Below, in pieces: positions 43,401 through 51,727 of a stretch of DNA of 64,000 nt; within the stretch, counting starts at the first letter, position 1; every line of letters starts with the position of its first letter. The notes beneath the pieces were generated by a model, which searched no databases, was not told the origin of the DNA, and worked only from the letters and a program-made list of their open reading frames with translations. The stretch is from positions 1 to 64,000 of the forward strand of contig JAZQDM010000084.1 in NCBI GenBank assembly GCA_045546775.1. The letters are read 5' to 3'. Origin of the DNA: RGIG3002 sp045546775. GTDB lineage: Bacteria; Bacillota; Clostridia; Lachnospirales; Lachnospiraceae. The position numbers were made by a program, and so were the translations under genes.

Positions 43401-43429
43401 TTGTTTTCCGGCATGTCCAATGGTATAAT
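43401..43429 (+). promoter_or_regulatory. Promoter of the AP2/HNH-like gene
   Basis: -35 TTGTTT (43401-43406) and perfect -10 TATAAT (43424-43429) are 17 bp apart. The start site would fall near 43436, which supports the ATG at 43473 and rules out the longer frame from 43344. Confidence 0.75.
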
Positions 43430-43472
43430 AAACAATATGAAATTTACAAAAAATTATGACAACGGAGACGAT

Positions 43473-44282
43473 ATGACACAAAAACTTCCCGGTGTTTATC
43501 CTGCCACCAAAAAGGACGGAACACCCTATTATCGCGCATCGCTTACTTACCAAACGAAACACTTAAGCCTTGGAAGTTTTCCGACTGCCGAGCTTGCCAA
43601 TAAAGCCTACAAAGATGCAAATAATCTTTTGCGAAATTCTACACTTTGTATTGACGATTACAAAAAAGAAAACACGCCTCTTAGCTTTGAAAAGTGGGTA
43701 TGTCTTATCAACTTGCGGGATAACAGGCTTTATTTTCATACTCCGATTTATCTTTATCCAAAATATTTTCATTACTATTTATCCGAAAGTAATGTTTTGA
43801 AATTTGATATCGATGATTTGTTTTATTATTCTTCCCACAAAATCATGAAACGAAACGGTCATCTTTTCGTTTCTGATTACGGCATGCAAATTAATATTTT
43901 AAACCGTTACGGCATAAAAAATTATGCCATTTCCGGCAAAGATTACCGTTTTATCAATGGGGACTGTCTGGATTTCCGGTATGAAAACATCGAAATTATC
44001 AACCGTTACAACGGAGTTTCCAGAGAAGAAACAGACGGCGGATATATGTATCGTGCCAAAATACACGTAAACGGCGATTTTATGATCGGAATTTATGAAA
44101 CAGAAGTCGAAGCGGCTATCGCATACAACAAAGCGATTGACTATTTAAAAAAAGCCGGTGTGAACAAAAATTTCACACCGAACTTTATAGATTCTATATC
44201 CGCTTCCACTTATGCGGATATTTATTCATCACTAAAAATTTCAAAAAAGATAGAACTCTTTACTTTGCCGAATAGTCAATAA
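43473..44282 (+). CDS. Protein with two AP2-like domains around a degenerate HNH-like core
   Basis: The 269-residue protein shows an AP2/integrase-type DNA-binding pattern twice. The first is about 5-54 (GVYPATKKDGTPYYRASL, SLGSFPTAELANKAY). The second is about 190-240 (GVSREE, YMYRAKIHVNGDFMIGIYET, EVEAAIAYNKAI, then NFTPNFI). Between them, KDYRFINGDCLDFRYENIEI (156-175) resembles the DHINGDxxDNRxENL core of HNH homing endonucleases, but the Asp-His pair is replaced by Arg-Phe. So it looks like a homing-endonuclease-derived DNA-binding protein that may no longer cut. It has its own promoter and overlaps the convergent GH25 gene by 23 nt. Confidence 0.75.
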   Translation: MTQKLPGVYPATKKDGTPYYRASLTYQTKHLSLGSFPTAELANKAYKDANNLLRNSTLCIDDYKKENTPLSFEKWVCLINLRDNRLYFHTPIYLYPKYFHYYLSESNVLKFDIDDLFYYSSHKIMKRNGHLFVSDYGMQINILNRYGIKNYAISGKDYRFINGDCLDFRYENIEIINRYNGVSREETDGGYMYRAKIHVNGDFMIGIYETEVEAAIAYNKAIDYLKKAGVNKNFTPNFIDSISASTYADIYSSLKISKKIELFTLPNSQ

Positions 44283-45363
44283 ATGTAATATTCATATTTG
44301 CATACCCGGAAACACCTTTTATATCTCCGGTATTGCTGTATTGCCACATAGAAAAACGATACGGATAATCCGGCAAGTCTCCGTTTTGAGCCAGCCATAT
44401 ATCATAATCGGACAGCTTCGACAAATCCACGTCCTTAATCAGCCATTCTTTGGTTCCATATACCATCGGAATGTAACCGGCATCTTTCACCGTATTCAAA
44501 AACGTTCTTGCCATCGTTGTTCTCTCATTTTTGGTAAGTTCATCAATTCTGGCCGTATCATTGGAAACTTCTTCCATATAAAATGCCACCGGATATGTAA
44601 TTTCATAATCCTTGATATTTTCCATGACAAAATTTGCTTCTTCTAATGCTTCTGCCTCATTAATTGCCTGGGAATAAAAATACACTCCAACATCCAGACC
44701 TGCATCTAGTGCTCTTTGTACATTTTCATGAAAGTTTTCATCTAACGTTATCTGTCCGCTGCTATATCCCCGCGCGCCGACTCTTATCATCACATAATCT
44801 GCACCCGCGCTCTTTAAAGCCGGAAAATCAATGTAATCCTGATATTTTGATATATCCACTCCGAAAAAAGAAACTTTTTTTCCGTTTTCATAATACTTCA
44901 TAATGTTGGACTGGCTGACAAGATTAGTAAAATCATAGCTGTGCTTTGTCAAGTATGGGCTAATCAAAACCCATTCTTCTGATCCATCGGCATATGTAAT
45001 TAATGTATGTTTGCCATCCTCAGCCGGGTCTTCAATAATTTCTTTTTCTGTATCTTTGTCCTTTTCATCACCGTAACTGTTTTCATCTGTATTTTCTTCC
45101 GGATACATGTCCCATATATCCAAGTCATCCGCAGTCAAAGTACTTCCGCTGATAAGACCGTCCAAATCATCAAAAGTTTCTTGTGGCACAGTTTCTTGCG
45201 TAGCTTCAACCTTCACCGGCTGTTTTTCCTCTTTTTTCTGACTTGAAACTACAAAAATCAATACCATAGCCATTGCAGCAACAATAACAAAACTGATAAG
45301 GCCTACCGGTAATCCTTTTTTGCCATCTTCATAATCGTAGCCGTAATCGTCATCTAATCTCAT
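44260..45363 (-). CDS. GH25-family protein, membrane-anchored, altered DxE motif
   Basis: GH25 lysozymes cleave between MurNAc and GlcNAc. The 367-residue protein has a short cytoplasmic part, one membrane segment (about 18-40), an acidic linker (about 45-120) and a GH25 domain (about 160-367). FFGVDISKYQ holds the first conserved Asp (D170), and GARGYSSGQI and GVYFYSQA fit the family. The catalytic DxE pair reads Y262-M-E264 (YPVAFYMEE), so the Asp is replaced by Tyr while Glu stays. Activity may be changed. It overlaps the AP2-like gene at the 3' end. Confidence 0.85.
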   Translation of the reverse strand: MRLDDDYGYDYEDGKKGLPVGLISFVIVAAMAMVLIFVVSSQKKEEKQPVKVEATQETVPQETFDDLDGLISGSTLTADDLDIWDMYPEENTDENSYGDEKDKDTEKEIIEDPAEDGKHTLITYADGSEEWVLISPYLTKHSYDFTNLVSQSNIMKYYENGKKVSFFGVDISKYQDYIDFPALKSAGADYVMIRVGARGYSSGQITLDENFHENVQRALDAGLDVGVYFYSQAINEAEALEEANFVMENIKDYEITYPVAFYMEEVSNDTARIDELTKNERTTMARTFLNTVKDAGYIPMVYGTKEWLIKDVDLSKLSDYDIWLAQNGDLPDYPYRFSMWQYSNTGDIKGVSGYANMNITFIDYSAK

Positions 45364-45541
45364 AAATCTTTTCCTTTTTTTCTGTATGTGTTAAACTAAA
45401 ATATAATATTTTTGTGTGATGCAAATACTCTTTTAATTTAACATGATTTCCTGTCGCTTGCAACTTTTGTTGTATCGTGCACGTTCAAAACATTAGTTGC
45501 GACATTCCTACTATACTTGACAAACTTGTAACGGAGTAACT

Positions 45542-46537
45542 ATGAAAAAGAAAACGATTTGTTTAAGACTATGGGTTATCGTAATATTATCCACGTTTGT
45601 TTTTACCGGTTGCCAAAAGAACGGTTCCGTGTTGACATCAACCGGTTTCTATTTTGATACGGTCATCGCTGTGACTATCTACGATCCATCCAAAGAATAT
45701 ACGCTGGACGCATGCATGCAGTTAGCTGCTTATTATGAAAATTTGCTCAGCACCACGATAGAAGGGTCCGACATATGGAATATCAACCACGCAAACGGAA
45801 GCGCTGTCCAAGTGGATGAAGAAACTATTTTTTTATTGGAAAAAGCTATTTATTACGCAGAATTATCCGGCGGACTGTTTGACCCAACCATTGCGCCACT
45901 CTCTTCTCTTTGGGATTTTTCATCCGAAAACGAAGGTTCCCATGTGGTTCCGTCTTCTGCCGAAATTGATGCACTTTTGCCACATATAAACTACAAAAAT
46001 ATTGTACTTTACCAAAATACAGTCACATTGACAAATCCCAATTCTTCTCTCGACTTGGGCGGCATTGCAAAAGGATATATCGCTGACAAAATGAAAGAAT
46101 ATTTGTTGCAGGAAGATATCACATCCGCCATCATCAATCTGGGCGGAAATGTGTTAACCATTGGTGCAAAGCCCGATGGAAGTGACTTTGTTATAGGCAT
46201 TCAGAAACCTTTTGAGCCAGCCGGGACAGCGTTAACCACGGTTTCTGTGAAAGACAGTTCGGTTGTCACATCCGGTATATACGAAAGATACTTTGAACAG
46301 GATGACACGCTATATCATCACATTTTGACACCTGCTAACGGTTATCCGGTACAAAACGAACTGGCATCCGTCACGATTTGTACAACTTCTTCCACTGATG
46401 CAGACGCCCTTTCCACCATATGTCTGTTACTTGGCTACGAAGAGGCTAAAACACTGATTGATTCCATCGAAAACACAGAAGCTTTGTTTGTCGCAAAAGA
46501 AGGCACAATATATTACACGGACGGTTTCCCAAGATAA
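45542..46537 (+). CDS. apbE: FAD:protein FMN transferase ApbE
   Basis: ApbE attaches FMN through a phosphoester bond to threonine in target proteins such as RnfG and RnfD. The 331-residue protein starts with a lipoprotein signal (FVFTGC lipobox near 20-25), then the ApbE domain with FDTVIAVTIYD, GLFDPTIAPL, SSLDLGGIAKGYIADK (about 172-187) and INLGGNVLTIG. TTSSTDADALST near the end is the metal-binding loop. It sits convergent to the rnf operon with a shared terminator. It should work outside the membrane. Confidence 0.95.
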   Translation: MKKKTICLRLWVIVILSTFVFTGCQKNGSVLTSTGFYFDTVIAVTIYDPSKEYTLDACMQLAAYYENLLSTTIEGSDIWNINHANGSAVQVDEETIFLLEKAIYYAELSGGLFDPTIAPLSSLWDFSSENEGSHVVPSSAEIDALLPHINYKNIVLYQNTVTLTNPNSSLDLGGIAKGYIADKMKEYLLQEDITSAIINLGGNVLTIGAKPDGSDFVIGIQKPFEPAGTALTTVSVKDSSVVTSGIYERYFEQDDTLYHHILTPANGYPVQNELASVTICTTSSTDADALSTICLLLGYEEAKTLIDSIENTEALFVAKEGTIYYTDGFPR

Positions 46538-46557
46538 CCGTCCGTGTATGTTTTTTC
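46514..46557. terminator. Terminator shared by apbE and the rnf operon
   Basis: ACACGGACGGTT pairs with AACCGTCCGTGT across about 9 nt, followed by TTTTTT on the plus strand. The first arm overlaps the last codons of apbE. It may also stop rnfB transcripts coming from the other side. Confidence 0.8.
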
Positions 46558-46575
46558 ACTATTCTTTTTGCATGT

Positions 46576-47361
46576 TTAAATAATTGCATGTTTCGGGCAT
46601 TTCTCTTTACAAATTCCGCATCCGCTGCATTTTTCCTGGTCAATGATTGCATGAAAATCTTCCAGTTTGATAGCATCATTGGGGCAATTTTTTACACAAA
46701 TACTGCAACCGATACAACCCACGCTACAAGCTTTCATGGTAACCGGTCCTTTGTCCTTTGAGGAACATGCCACAATATGTTTTGCACGATATGGCACTAA
46801 AGAAATTAAATGTTTCGGACATACCGCAATACATTTGCCGCACGCTTTGCATTTCTCCTTATCCACTACTGCAATGCCGTTTTCAATATGGATGGCATCA
46901 AACGGACAAGCTTTCACGCAGGAACCGCCGCCAAGGCATCCGTAATTACAAGACTTCGCGCCACCATTCGGTACATAGGAAAGCATATTACAATCCTGAA
47001 TACCGGAATATTCATAATCCAAACCGGCTTTTTCACAGTCGCCTTTGCAGTGTACGAAAGCCACCATTTTTTCGGTTTCTTCTGCTTCCACGCCCATAAT
47101 CCCGGCTATCACCTTACCGACCGGCTCACCGCCTACCGGACAGGCATTTACCGGTGCTTCGCCTTTCGCAATGGCTGCTGCAAGCCCGGAACACCCCGGA
47201 AATCCGCAACCGCCGCAGTTATTTCCCGGAAGCGCCGCCAAAACCGCCTCTTCCTTCTCATCTACTTCCACTTTAAATTTTATCGCCGCAATACCCAAAA
47301 AGAGGCCGATAAACAAACCAACTGCTCCAACAAGCAATGTTGCCGTCACTATACCTGTCAT
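46576..47361 (-). CDS. rnfB: Rnf complex subunit RnfB
   Basis: RnfB takes electrons from ferredoxin into the ferredoxin:NAD oxidoreductase. The 261 residues have a membrane segment (about 5-28), a 4Fe-4S domain with NNCGGCGFPGCSG (about 47-59), and four further cysteine clusters, including CKACGKCIAVCP, CIGCSICVKNCP and CSGCGICKEKCP, so several 4Fe-4S clusters are likely. It is the last gene of rnfCDGEAB, 18 nt after rnfA, the usual order in Clostridia. Confidence 0.95.
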   Translation of the reverse strand: MTGIVTATLLVGAVGLFIGLFLGIAAIKFKVEVDEKEEAVLAALPGNNCGGCGFPGCSGLAAAIAKGEAPVNACPVGGEPVGKVIAGIMGVEAEETEKMVAFVHCKGDCEKAGLDYEYSGIQDCNMLSYVPNGGAKSCNYGCLGGGSCVKACPFDAIHIENGIAVVDKEKCKACGKCIAVCPKHLISLVPYRAKHIVACSSKDKGPVTMKACSVGCIGCSICVKNCPNDAIKLEDFHAIIDQEKCSGCGICKEKCPKHAII

Positions 47362-47379
47362 ACGTTTTTCTCCTCCTTC

Positions 47380-47970
47380 TTATAAAAGTCCTGAGAACCC
47401 GGAAAATGCAATCGCCATAAGACCTGCTGTAACAAGCACAATAGGCATACCTTTAAAAGATTCCGGTATATCGTTGTACTGCATTTTTTCGCGTATTCCG
47501 GCCAAAATGATAATGGCAATCATAAAACCGACTGCCGTAGCAAATCCGTTCACGATTCCGGTCAAAATACCGTACTCTTTTTGAACGTTTGTGATCGCCA
47601 CACCAAGCACTGCACAGTTTGTCGTAATAAGAGGCAAATATACACCGAGCGCCTCATAAAGCGACTTCATATATTTTTTCAAAAACATCTCTACAAACTG
47701 AACCAGTGCCGCAATAATCAAGATAAATACAATAGTATCTAAATAAGTCAAATTAAGCGGTACTAAAATAAACTGATAAATCGCTCCGGTAACCGCAGAC
47801 GAAAGGGTAATAACAAAAACAACTGCAGCTCCCATACCGGTTGCCGTGCTTGTCTTTTTTGAAACACCGAGGAACGGACAAAGCCCTAAAAACTGACTTA
47901 AGACAACATTGCTTACCAACGATGAGCTGATTAAAATAACAAGTAAATCTTTCACACTGTCTAACATCAC
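47380..47970 (-). CDS. rnfA: Rnf complex subunit RnfA
   Basis: RnfA is an integral membrane subunit of about 196 residues with six hydrophobic segments. It has SNVVLSQFLGLCPFLGVSKK (cited as VLSQFLGLCPFLGVSKK) and NCAVLGVAI, the two half-motifs with cysteines that hold the intramembrane iron-sulfur centre with RnfE. It lies 9 nt after rnfE and 18 nt before rnfB. Start could be either of two adjacent ATGs. Confidence 0.95.
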   Translation of the reverse strand: MMLDSVKDLLVILISSSLVSNVVLSQFLGLCPFLGVSKKTSTATGMGAAVVFVITLSSAVTGAIYQFILVPLNLTYLDTIVFILIIAALVQFVEMFLKKYMKSLYEALGVYLPLITTNCAVLGVAITNVQKEYGILTGIVNGFATAVGFMIAIIILAGIREKMQYNDIPESFKGMPIVLVTAGLMAIAFSGFSGLL

Positions 47971-47979
47971 GTTTCCTCC

Positions 47980-48687
47980 TTACTCATTTTCTTTGGATGT
48001 ATCATAGAAGCGCTGTCCGCATCCTGCATCCGCACAATTCATACAATCACTGCCACATCCGGATTGAATTTTTGACATATCTTTGCCCTTCTTCTCTCCG
48101 TTTATTTTTACTTTATTTTGTATTGCCGTAAGCACTGCCAATACAAAGAAAGCTCCCGGTGCAAGCACCATGATTGTTACCGGCTCATAAAATTCCGGCA
48201 TAATCTGTGCACCAAAAAGTGTTCCTTTGCCAATTAGTTCACGTATTGCTCCAATGCAAGTCAAAGCAAACGTAAAGCCAAGTCCCATTCCTAATCCGTC
48301 AAAGAAGGACGGAATGACCGGATTTTTGCATGCATACGCTTCCGCACGTCCCAAAATAATACAGTTTACTACGATAAGCGGTATAAATACACCAAGCGCA
48401 CTGTACAAAAACGGAATATACGCCTGCAAAAGCAACCGCACCGCCGTAACAAACCCTGCAATAATTACAATAAACGCCGGAATTCTCACTTTGTCCGGAA
48501 TCACTTTTCGAAGCATTGAAATAAACACGTTACTGAGCGCCAGAACAACCGTTGTTGTAAGTCCCATACCAAGACCATTGATTGCCGACACCGTAACACC
48601 AAGTGTCGGACACATACCAAGCATCAAGACAAAGGTAGGATTTTCTTTCAAAAGACCATTTAGCATTCTTTCTTTTGCACTATTCAT
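47980..48687 (-). CDS. rnfE: Rnf complex subunit RnfE
   Basis: RnfE is a membrane subunit homologous to RnfA. It has NPTFVLMLGMCPTLGVTVSAI (cited as FVLMLGMCPTLGVTVSA), and VVNCIILGRAEAYA, the two cysteine half-motifs. A C-terminal soluble tail (about 200-235) has an unusual cysteine cluster, SGCGSDCMNCADAGCGQRF, with five cysteines, whose role is not known. The ATG at 48687 after GGAGG is preferred. It overlaps rnfG by 8 nt. Confidence 0.95.
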   Translation of the reverse strand: MNSAKERMLNGLLKENPTFVLMLGMCPTLGVTVSAINGLGMGLTTTVVLALSNVFISMLRKVIPDKVRIPAFIVIIAGFVTAVRLLLQAYIPFLYSALGVFIPLIVVNCIILGRAEAYACKNPVIPSFFDGLGMGLGFTFALTCIGAIRELIGKGTLFGAQIMPEFYEPVTIMVLAPGAFFVLAVLTAIQNKVKINGEKKGKDMSKIQSGCGSDCMNCADAGCGQRFYDTSKENE

Positions 48688-49288
48688 TCTGACCACCTCC
48701 AAGCATGGAACGGAACACTTCCAATCCGGCGTTTACCGCTTTTGTAACCGCTTTCGTTGTTATGGTTGCACTGCTGAGTGCATCTACCTGATTGTCTGCC
48801 AATGCACCTGTTTTTGTGTATTCAAAAACCTCTGCATTTTTGCCGGCAAACTGCGGAATCAGCATATTTTCTGCCTCCAGACCAAGTCCCGGTGTCTCTG
48901 CAATCTCCAAAATGGAAATACCATTGATTGTACCATCCATTGTTATGCCGATGGTAAGTTTGATATCTCCGTTATATCCTTCGTGTGTCGTAACAGTAAT
49001 ACAATATCCGAGTGTAGTACCGGATGCATCTTTTGCTGCAACCGCTTCTTCTAGCGTTACTCCGGTATGTTCTTTTTCTACAAGAAGTGCTTCCACTTTC
49101 AAAGCATCCAGCTCCACATTTTCAAAGGACTGTGCCTGTTTAAAAACAGCCTTAAACGCTTCCTGTCTTGCCGCTTCTTCCTGTCTTGCAATAGGTTCTT
49201 TTGTCACTTCATATACAACACTTAAAATAAGTCCTACTAAAATCGTAATGACAAATAAAATCGCCGTATCTTTTATTACATTTTTCAT
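48680..49288 (-). CDS. rnfG: Rnf complex subunit RnfG
   Basis: RnfG is an extracytoplasmic FMN-carrying subunit with one N-terminal membrane segment (about 7-27). The covalent FMN site is a threonine in DALSSATITTKAV near 177-189, which fits the S(G/S)ATxT flavinylation motif used by ApbE. It overlaps rnfD by 4 nt and rnfE by 8 nt. The length, 202 residues, is normal. Confidence 0.94.
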   Translation of the reverse strand: MKNVIKDTAILFVITILVGLILSVVYEVTKEPIARQEEAARQEAFKAVFKQAQSFENVELDALKVEALLVEKEHTGVTLEEAVAAKDASGTTLGYCITVTTHEGYNGDIKLTIGITMDGTINGISILEIAETPGLGLEAENMLIPQFAGKNAEVFEYTKTGALADNQVDALSSATITTKAVTKAVNAGLEVFRSMLGGGQNE

Positions 49289-50214
49289 CGATTCTCTCCT
49301 CCTTTACCAAACGCTTTCGGAAGAGTTGCCTTTTCAATCAACGGCACAAGAAGGTTTCCAATCACAATCGCGTAAGAAACGCCTTCTGCCGACGGTCCGA
49401 AAAGACGGAAAATTCCGGTCAACATACCAAGGAAAATACCGTATATATATTGTCCTTTTTTTGTAATCGGTCTCGTTACATAATCCGTCGCCATGAAAAA
49501 TGCACCAAGCATCAATCCGCCACCTGCAACGTGTGCTGCAAGGTATGCCGGATCAAATCCGTGTTTTCCAAAAATACCGACAAACAGTACAAAGCTCACA
49601 ATGTAAGAGCCCGGTATTCTCAAATCAATAATGCCTGTAAGCAACAAGAAACATGCTCCAATCAACAGGGCAATCATAGATGTCTCACCGATTGTTCCGG
49701 CTGTTTTTCCAATAAACATGTCCAAAACATCCACGTTTCCGCCTGCTTTTAACGTTGCAAGCGGAGTTGCTCCCGTATACGCATCGCATTCAAAATTTGT
49801 CATAATATTGGCAAAAGATATCACAAGAAAACATCTCGCGCCAAGTGCCGGGTTCATAAAGTTCTGTCCCAAGCCGCCAAACAACATTTTCACAACAAGA
49901 ATGCCGAACACCGCACCCAATGCGCCCATCCAAAGCGGTACAGACACCGGTAGGTTCAGTGCAAGCAACAAACCTGTCACAACCGCAGAACCATCCGCAA
50001 TTGTCACTCTTTTCTTTAACAACTTTTCAAAAAGGAATTCGGTCAGAACTGCCGTCGCAACAGTAATCATAATGTGCAAAAGTGCCCTGATTCCAAAATT
50101 ATAAATTCCAAATCCTGCAGCCGGTAACAACGCCAAAACAACAGCAAACATAACATGGCTTGTTGAAACGGCAGACCGTATATGCGGATTGGATGATACT
50201 CTCAATTTATTCAT
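49285..50214 (-). CDS. rnfD: Rnf complex subunit RnfD
   Basis: RnfD is the large membrane subunit, 309 residues with about 9-10 hydrophobic segments. The covalent FMN site is in CDAYTGATPLATL near 140-150, a SGAT-like motif where Thr is the acceptor. GLGQNFMNPALGARCFL is also typical. It probably takes part in ion transport. It follows rnfC by 11 nt. Confidence 0.95.
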   Translation of the reverse strand: MNKLRVSSNPHIRSAVSTSHVMFAVVLALLPAAGFGIYNFGIRALLHIMITVATAVLTEFLFEKLLKKRVTIADGSAVVTGLLLALNLPVSVPLWMGALGAVFGILVVKMLFGGLGQNFMNPALGARCFLVISFANIMTNFECDAYTGATPLATLKAGGNVDVLDMFIGKTAGTIGETSMIALLIGACFLLLTGIIDLRIPGSYIVSFVLFVGIFGKHGFDPAYLAAHVAGGGLMLGAFFMATDYVTRPITKKGQYIYGIFLGMLTGIFRLFGPSAEGVSYAIVIGNLLVPLIEKATLPKAFGKGGENR

Positions 50215-50225
50215 CTGCTGTTCTC

Positions 50226-51542
50226 CTATTTTTTCTTCTTTGCCAACTGTATTTTTCGCATAGACTTAATCGCCTGTGTAAGCTGTCTCTTTGCCGGACA
50301 TACAAAGCTGCAACAACCACATTCGCAACATTCCATACCATCTAACTTCAAGAAAGTCTCCTCATCACCATGCTCCGCCGCATCTGCAAGTCTGCTTGGA
50401 ACAACACGCCCCGGGCATGCTTCCACACAACGTCCGCAATTAATACAAGCCGAAGGTTCTACTTCCGAAACTTCATCTTTCGTCATACAAAGAAGCGCAG
50501 ATGCCGTTTTTGTCGTAGGCACATCCAAATCAAAAAGTGCAAAGCCCATCATCGGTCCACCGGATACAATTTTTTCCGGTTCCGCTTTGAATCCGCCTGC
50601 TTCTTCAATCAATTCATGATAGTTGGTACCGATATATACTTTAAAATTACAAGGGTCTGCGATGGCATCTCCGGTCACGGTAACAATACGTTCCATCAAC
50701 GGTTTTCCTTCCGTAACAGCCTGATAAATAGCCACTTCCGTATCCGCATTGTTCACAACACATCCGGCATCTGACGGAAGCATGTTGGAATTGATGGCGC
50801 GTCCTGTTACAGCATATACCAAGTGACGCTCGGAACCTTGCGGATATTTTGTTTTTAATGCTTTGACCGTGATTCTGGGTTCGTCTTTTGTCAGTTTTTT
50901 GAGCTTTTCAATACAATCCGGCTTGTTGTCTTCCACTGCAAGAATGCCGATTGCCTTGTCAAACAAACGCAATGATACTTTCAATCCGCCGATAATTTTT
51001 TCCGGTTCTTCCATCATACGGCGGTAGTCGGATGTCAAGTATGGCTCACATTCTGCGCAGTTTACGATGACATAATCAATCTTTTCCGGTTCCTTTGGAG
51101 ATAACTTAATAAAAGTCGGGAATCCGGCTCCACCCATACCTACAATGCCCGCTTCTTTTACTGCCTCAATGATTTCTTCTTTCGACAGTTCCTCCAAAGG
51201 TTTCATCTGTTTGTACTGTACTTCTTCGTACTGCCCGTCATTTTCTACAACGATGCTCATAACCATATCCCCGGTCACAACGCGTCGCGGTTCAATCGCT
51301 TTTACCGTACCGGAAACCGTTGCATAAACAGGTGCAGAAACAAAACCTGTACTTTCTGCAATTTTTTGTCCGCGTAGCACACGATCCCCTTTATTGACTA
51401 TCGGTGTGGCGGGAGCTCCGATATGCTGGGACAACGGATATACCATATCGCCTTTCGGTAAAACCGTTCTGATTGGCTTATCTTTTGATATGTCCTTTCC
51501 GTCATACGGATGAATTCCGCCCACAAACGTTAATTTCGCCAT
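50226..51542 (-). CDS. rnfC: Rnf complex subunit RnfC
   Basis: RnfC binds NADH and FMN and is homologous to NuoF. The roughly 438-residue protein has the NADH/FMN-binding region VGMGGAGFPTFIKL (about 135-148), NCAECEPYLTSDYR, the SLBB region, and two 4Fe-4S motifs, CINCGRCVEACP and CCECGCCSFVCP, near the C-terminus. It is first in the operon. The ATG at 51542 gives MAKLTFVGGIHP, the usual start. A hairpin with a T-tract lies in its leader. Confidence 0.95.
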   Translation of the reverse strand: MAKLTFVGGIHPYDGKDISKDKPIRTVLPKGDMVYPLSQHIGAPATPIVNKGDRVLRGQKIAESTGFVSAPVYATVSGTVKAIEPRRVVTGDMVMSIVVENDGQYEEVQYKQMKPLEELSKEEIIEAVKEAGIVGMGGAGFPTFIKLSPKEPEKIDYVIVNCAECEPYLTSDYRRMMEEPEKIIGGLKVSLRLFDKAIGILAVEDNKPDCIEKLKKLTKDEPRITVKALKTKYPQGSERHLVYAVTGRAINSNMLPSDAGCVVNNADTEVAIYQAVTEGKPLMERIVTVTGDAIADPCNFKVYIGTNYHELIEEAGGFKAEPEKIVSGGPMMGFALFDLDVPTTKTASALLCMTKDEVSEVEPSACINCGRCVEACPGRVVPSRLADAAEHGDEETFLKLDGMECCECGCCSFVCPAKRQLTQAIKSMRKIQLAKKKK

Positions 51543-51590
51543 TGCAAAGTACACCTCTTTCTCTTTGGTACCAAAACGTACCTGTATTCT

Positions 51591-51620
51591 AAAAAAATAA
51601 GTGATAACTCTTTATCACTT
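51591..51620 (-). terminator. Terminator-like hairpin in the rnf leader
   Basis: On the minus strand AAGTGATAA pairs perfectly with TTATCACTT across 4 nt and is followed, after one base, by seven T. It lies about 50 nt upstream of the rnfC start. It is AT-rich, so its strength is uncertain. It may act as an attenuator or be a protein site. Confidence 0.5.
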
Positions 51621-51641
51621 CCCTCTTTTAAATATACTATT

Positions 51642-51653
51642 TTTTGTCGAAAA
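51642..51653. promoter_or_regulatory. Candidate Spo0A box between rnfC and yprB
   Basis: TTTTGTCGAAAA contains the 0A-box core TGTCGAA with the preferred T and A flanks. It lies in the intergenic region between divergent rnfC and yprB. The 7-base core is expected by chance several times in a window of this size, but this copy is intergenic and well flanked. Confidence 0.4.
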
Positions 51654-51727
51654 ATACTACTGTATTTTGAAAATTTGTGCTATTATTATCGTGTAGGAAA
51701 ACAGATTTCACGAAAGGGATGCTTTTT

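Noticed and set aside
43344..43472. Longer N-terminus of the AP2/HNH-like protein
   Set aside because: It lies before the predicted transcription start.
51181..51195. Further Spo0A-like cores inside coding regions (for example in rnfC, recG, cheR)
   Set aside because: They lie in genes and occur at about the number expected by chance.
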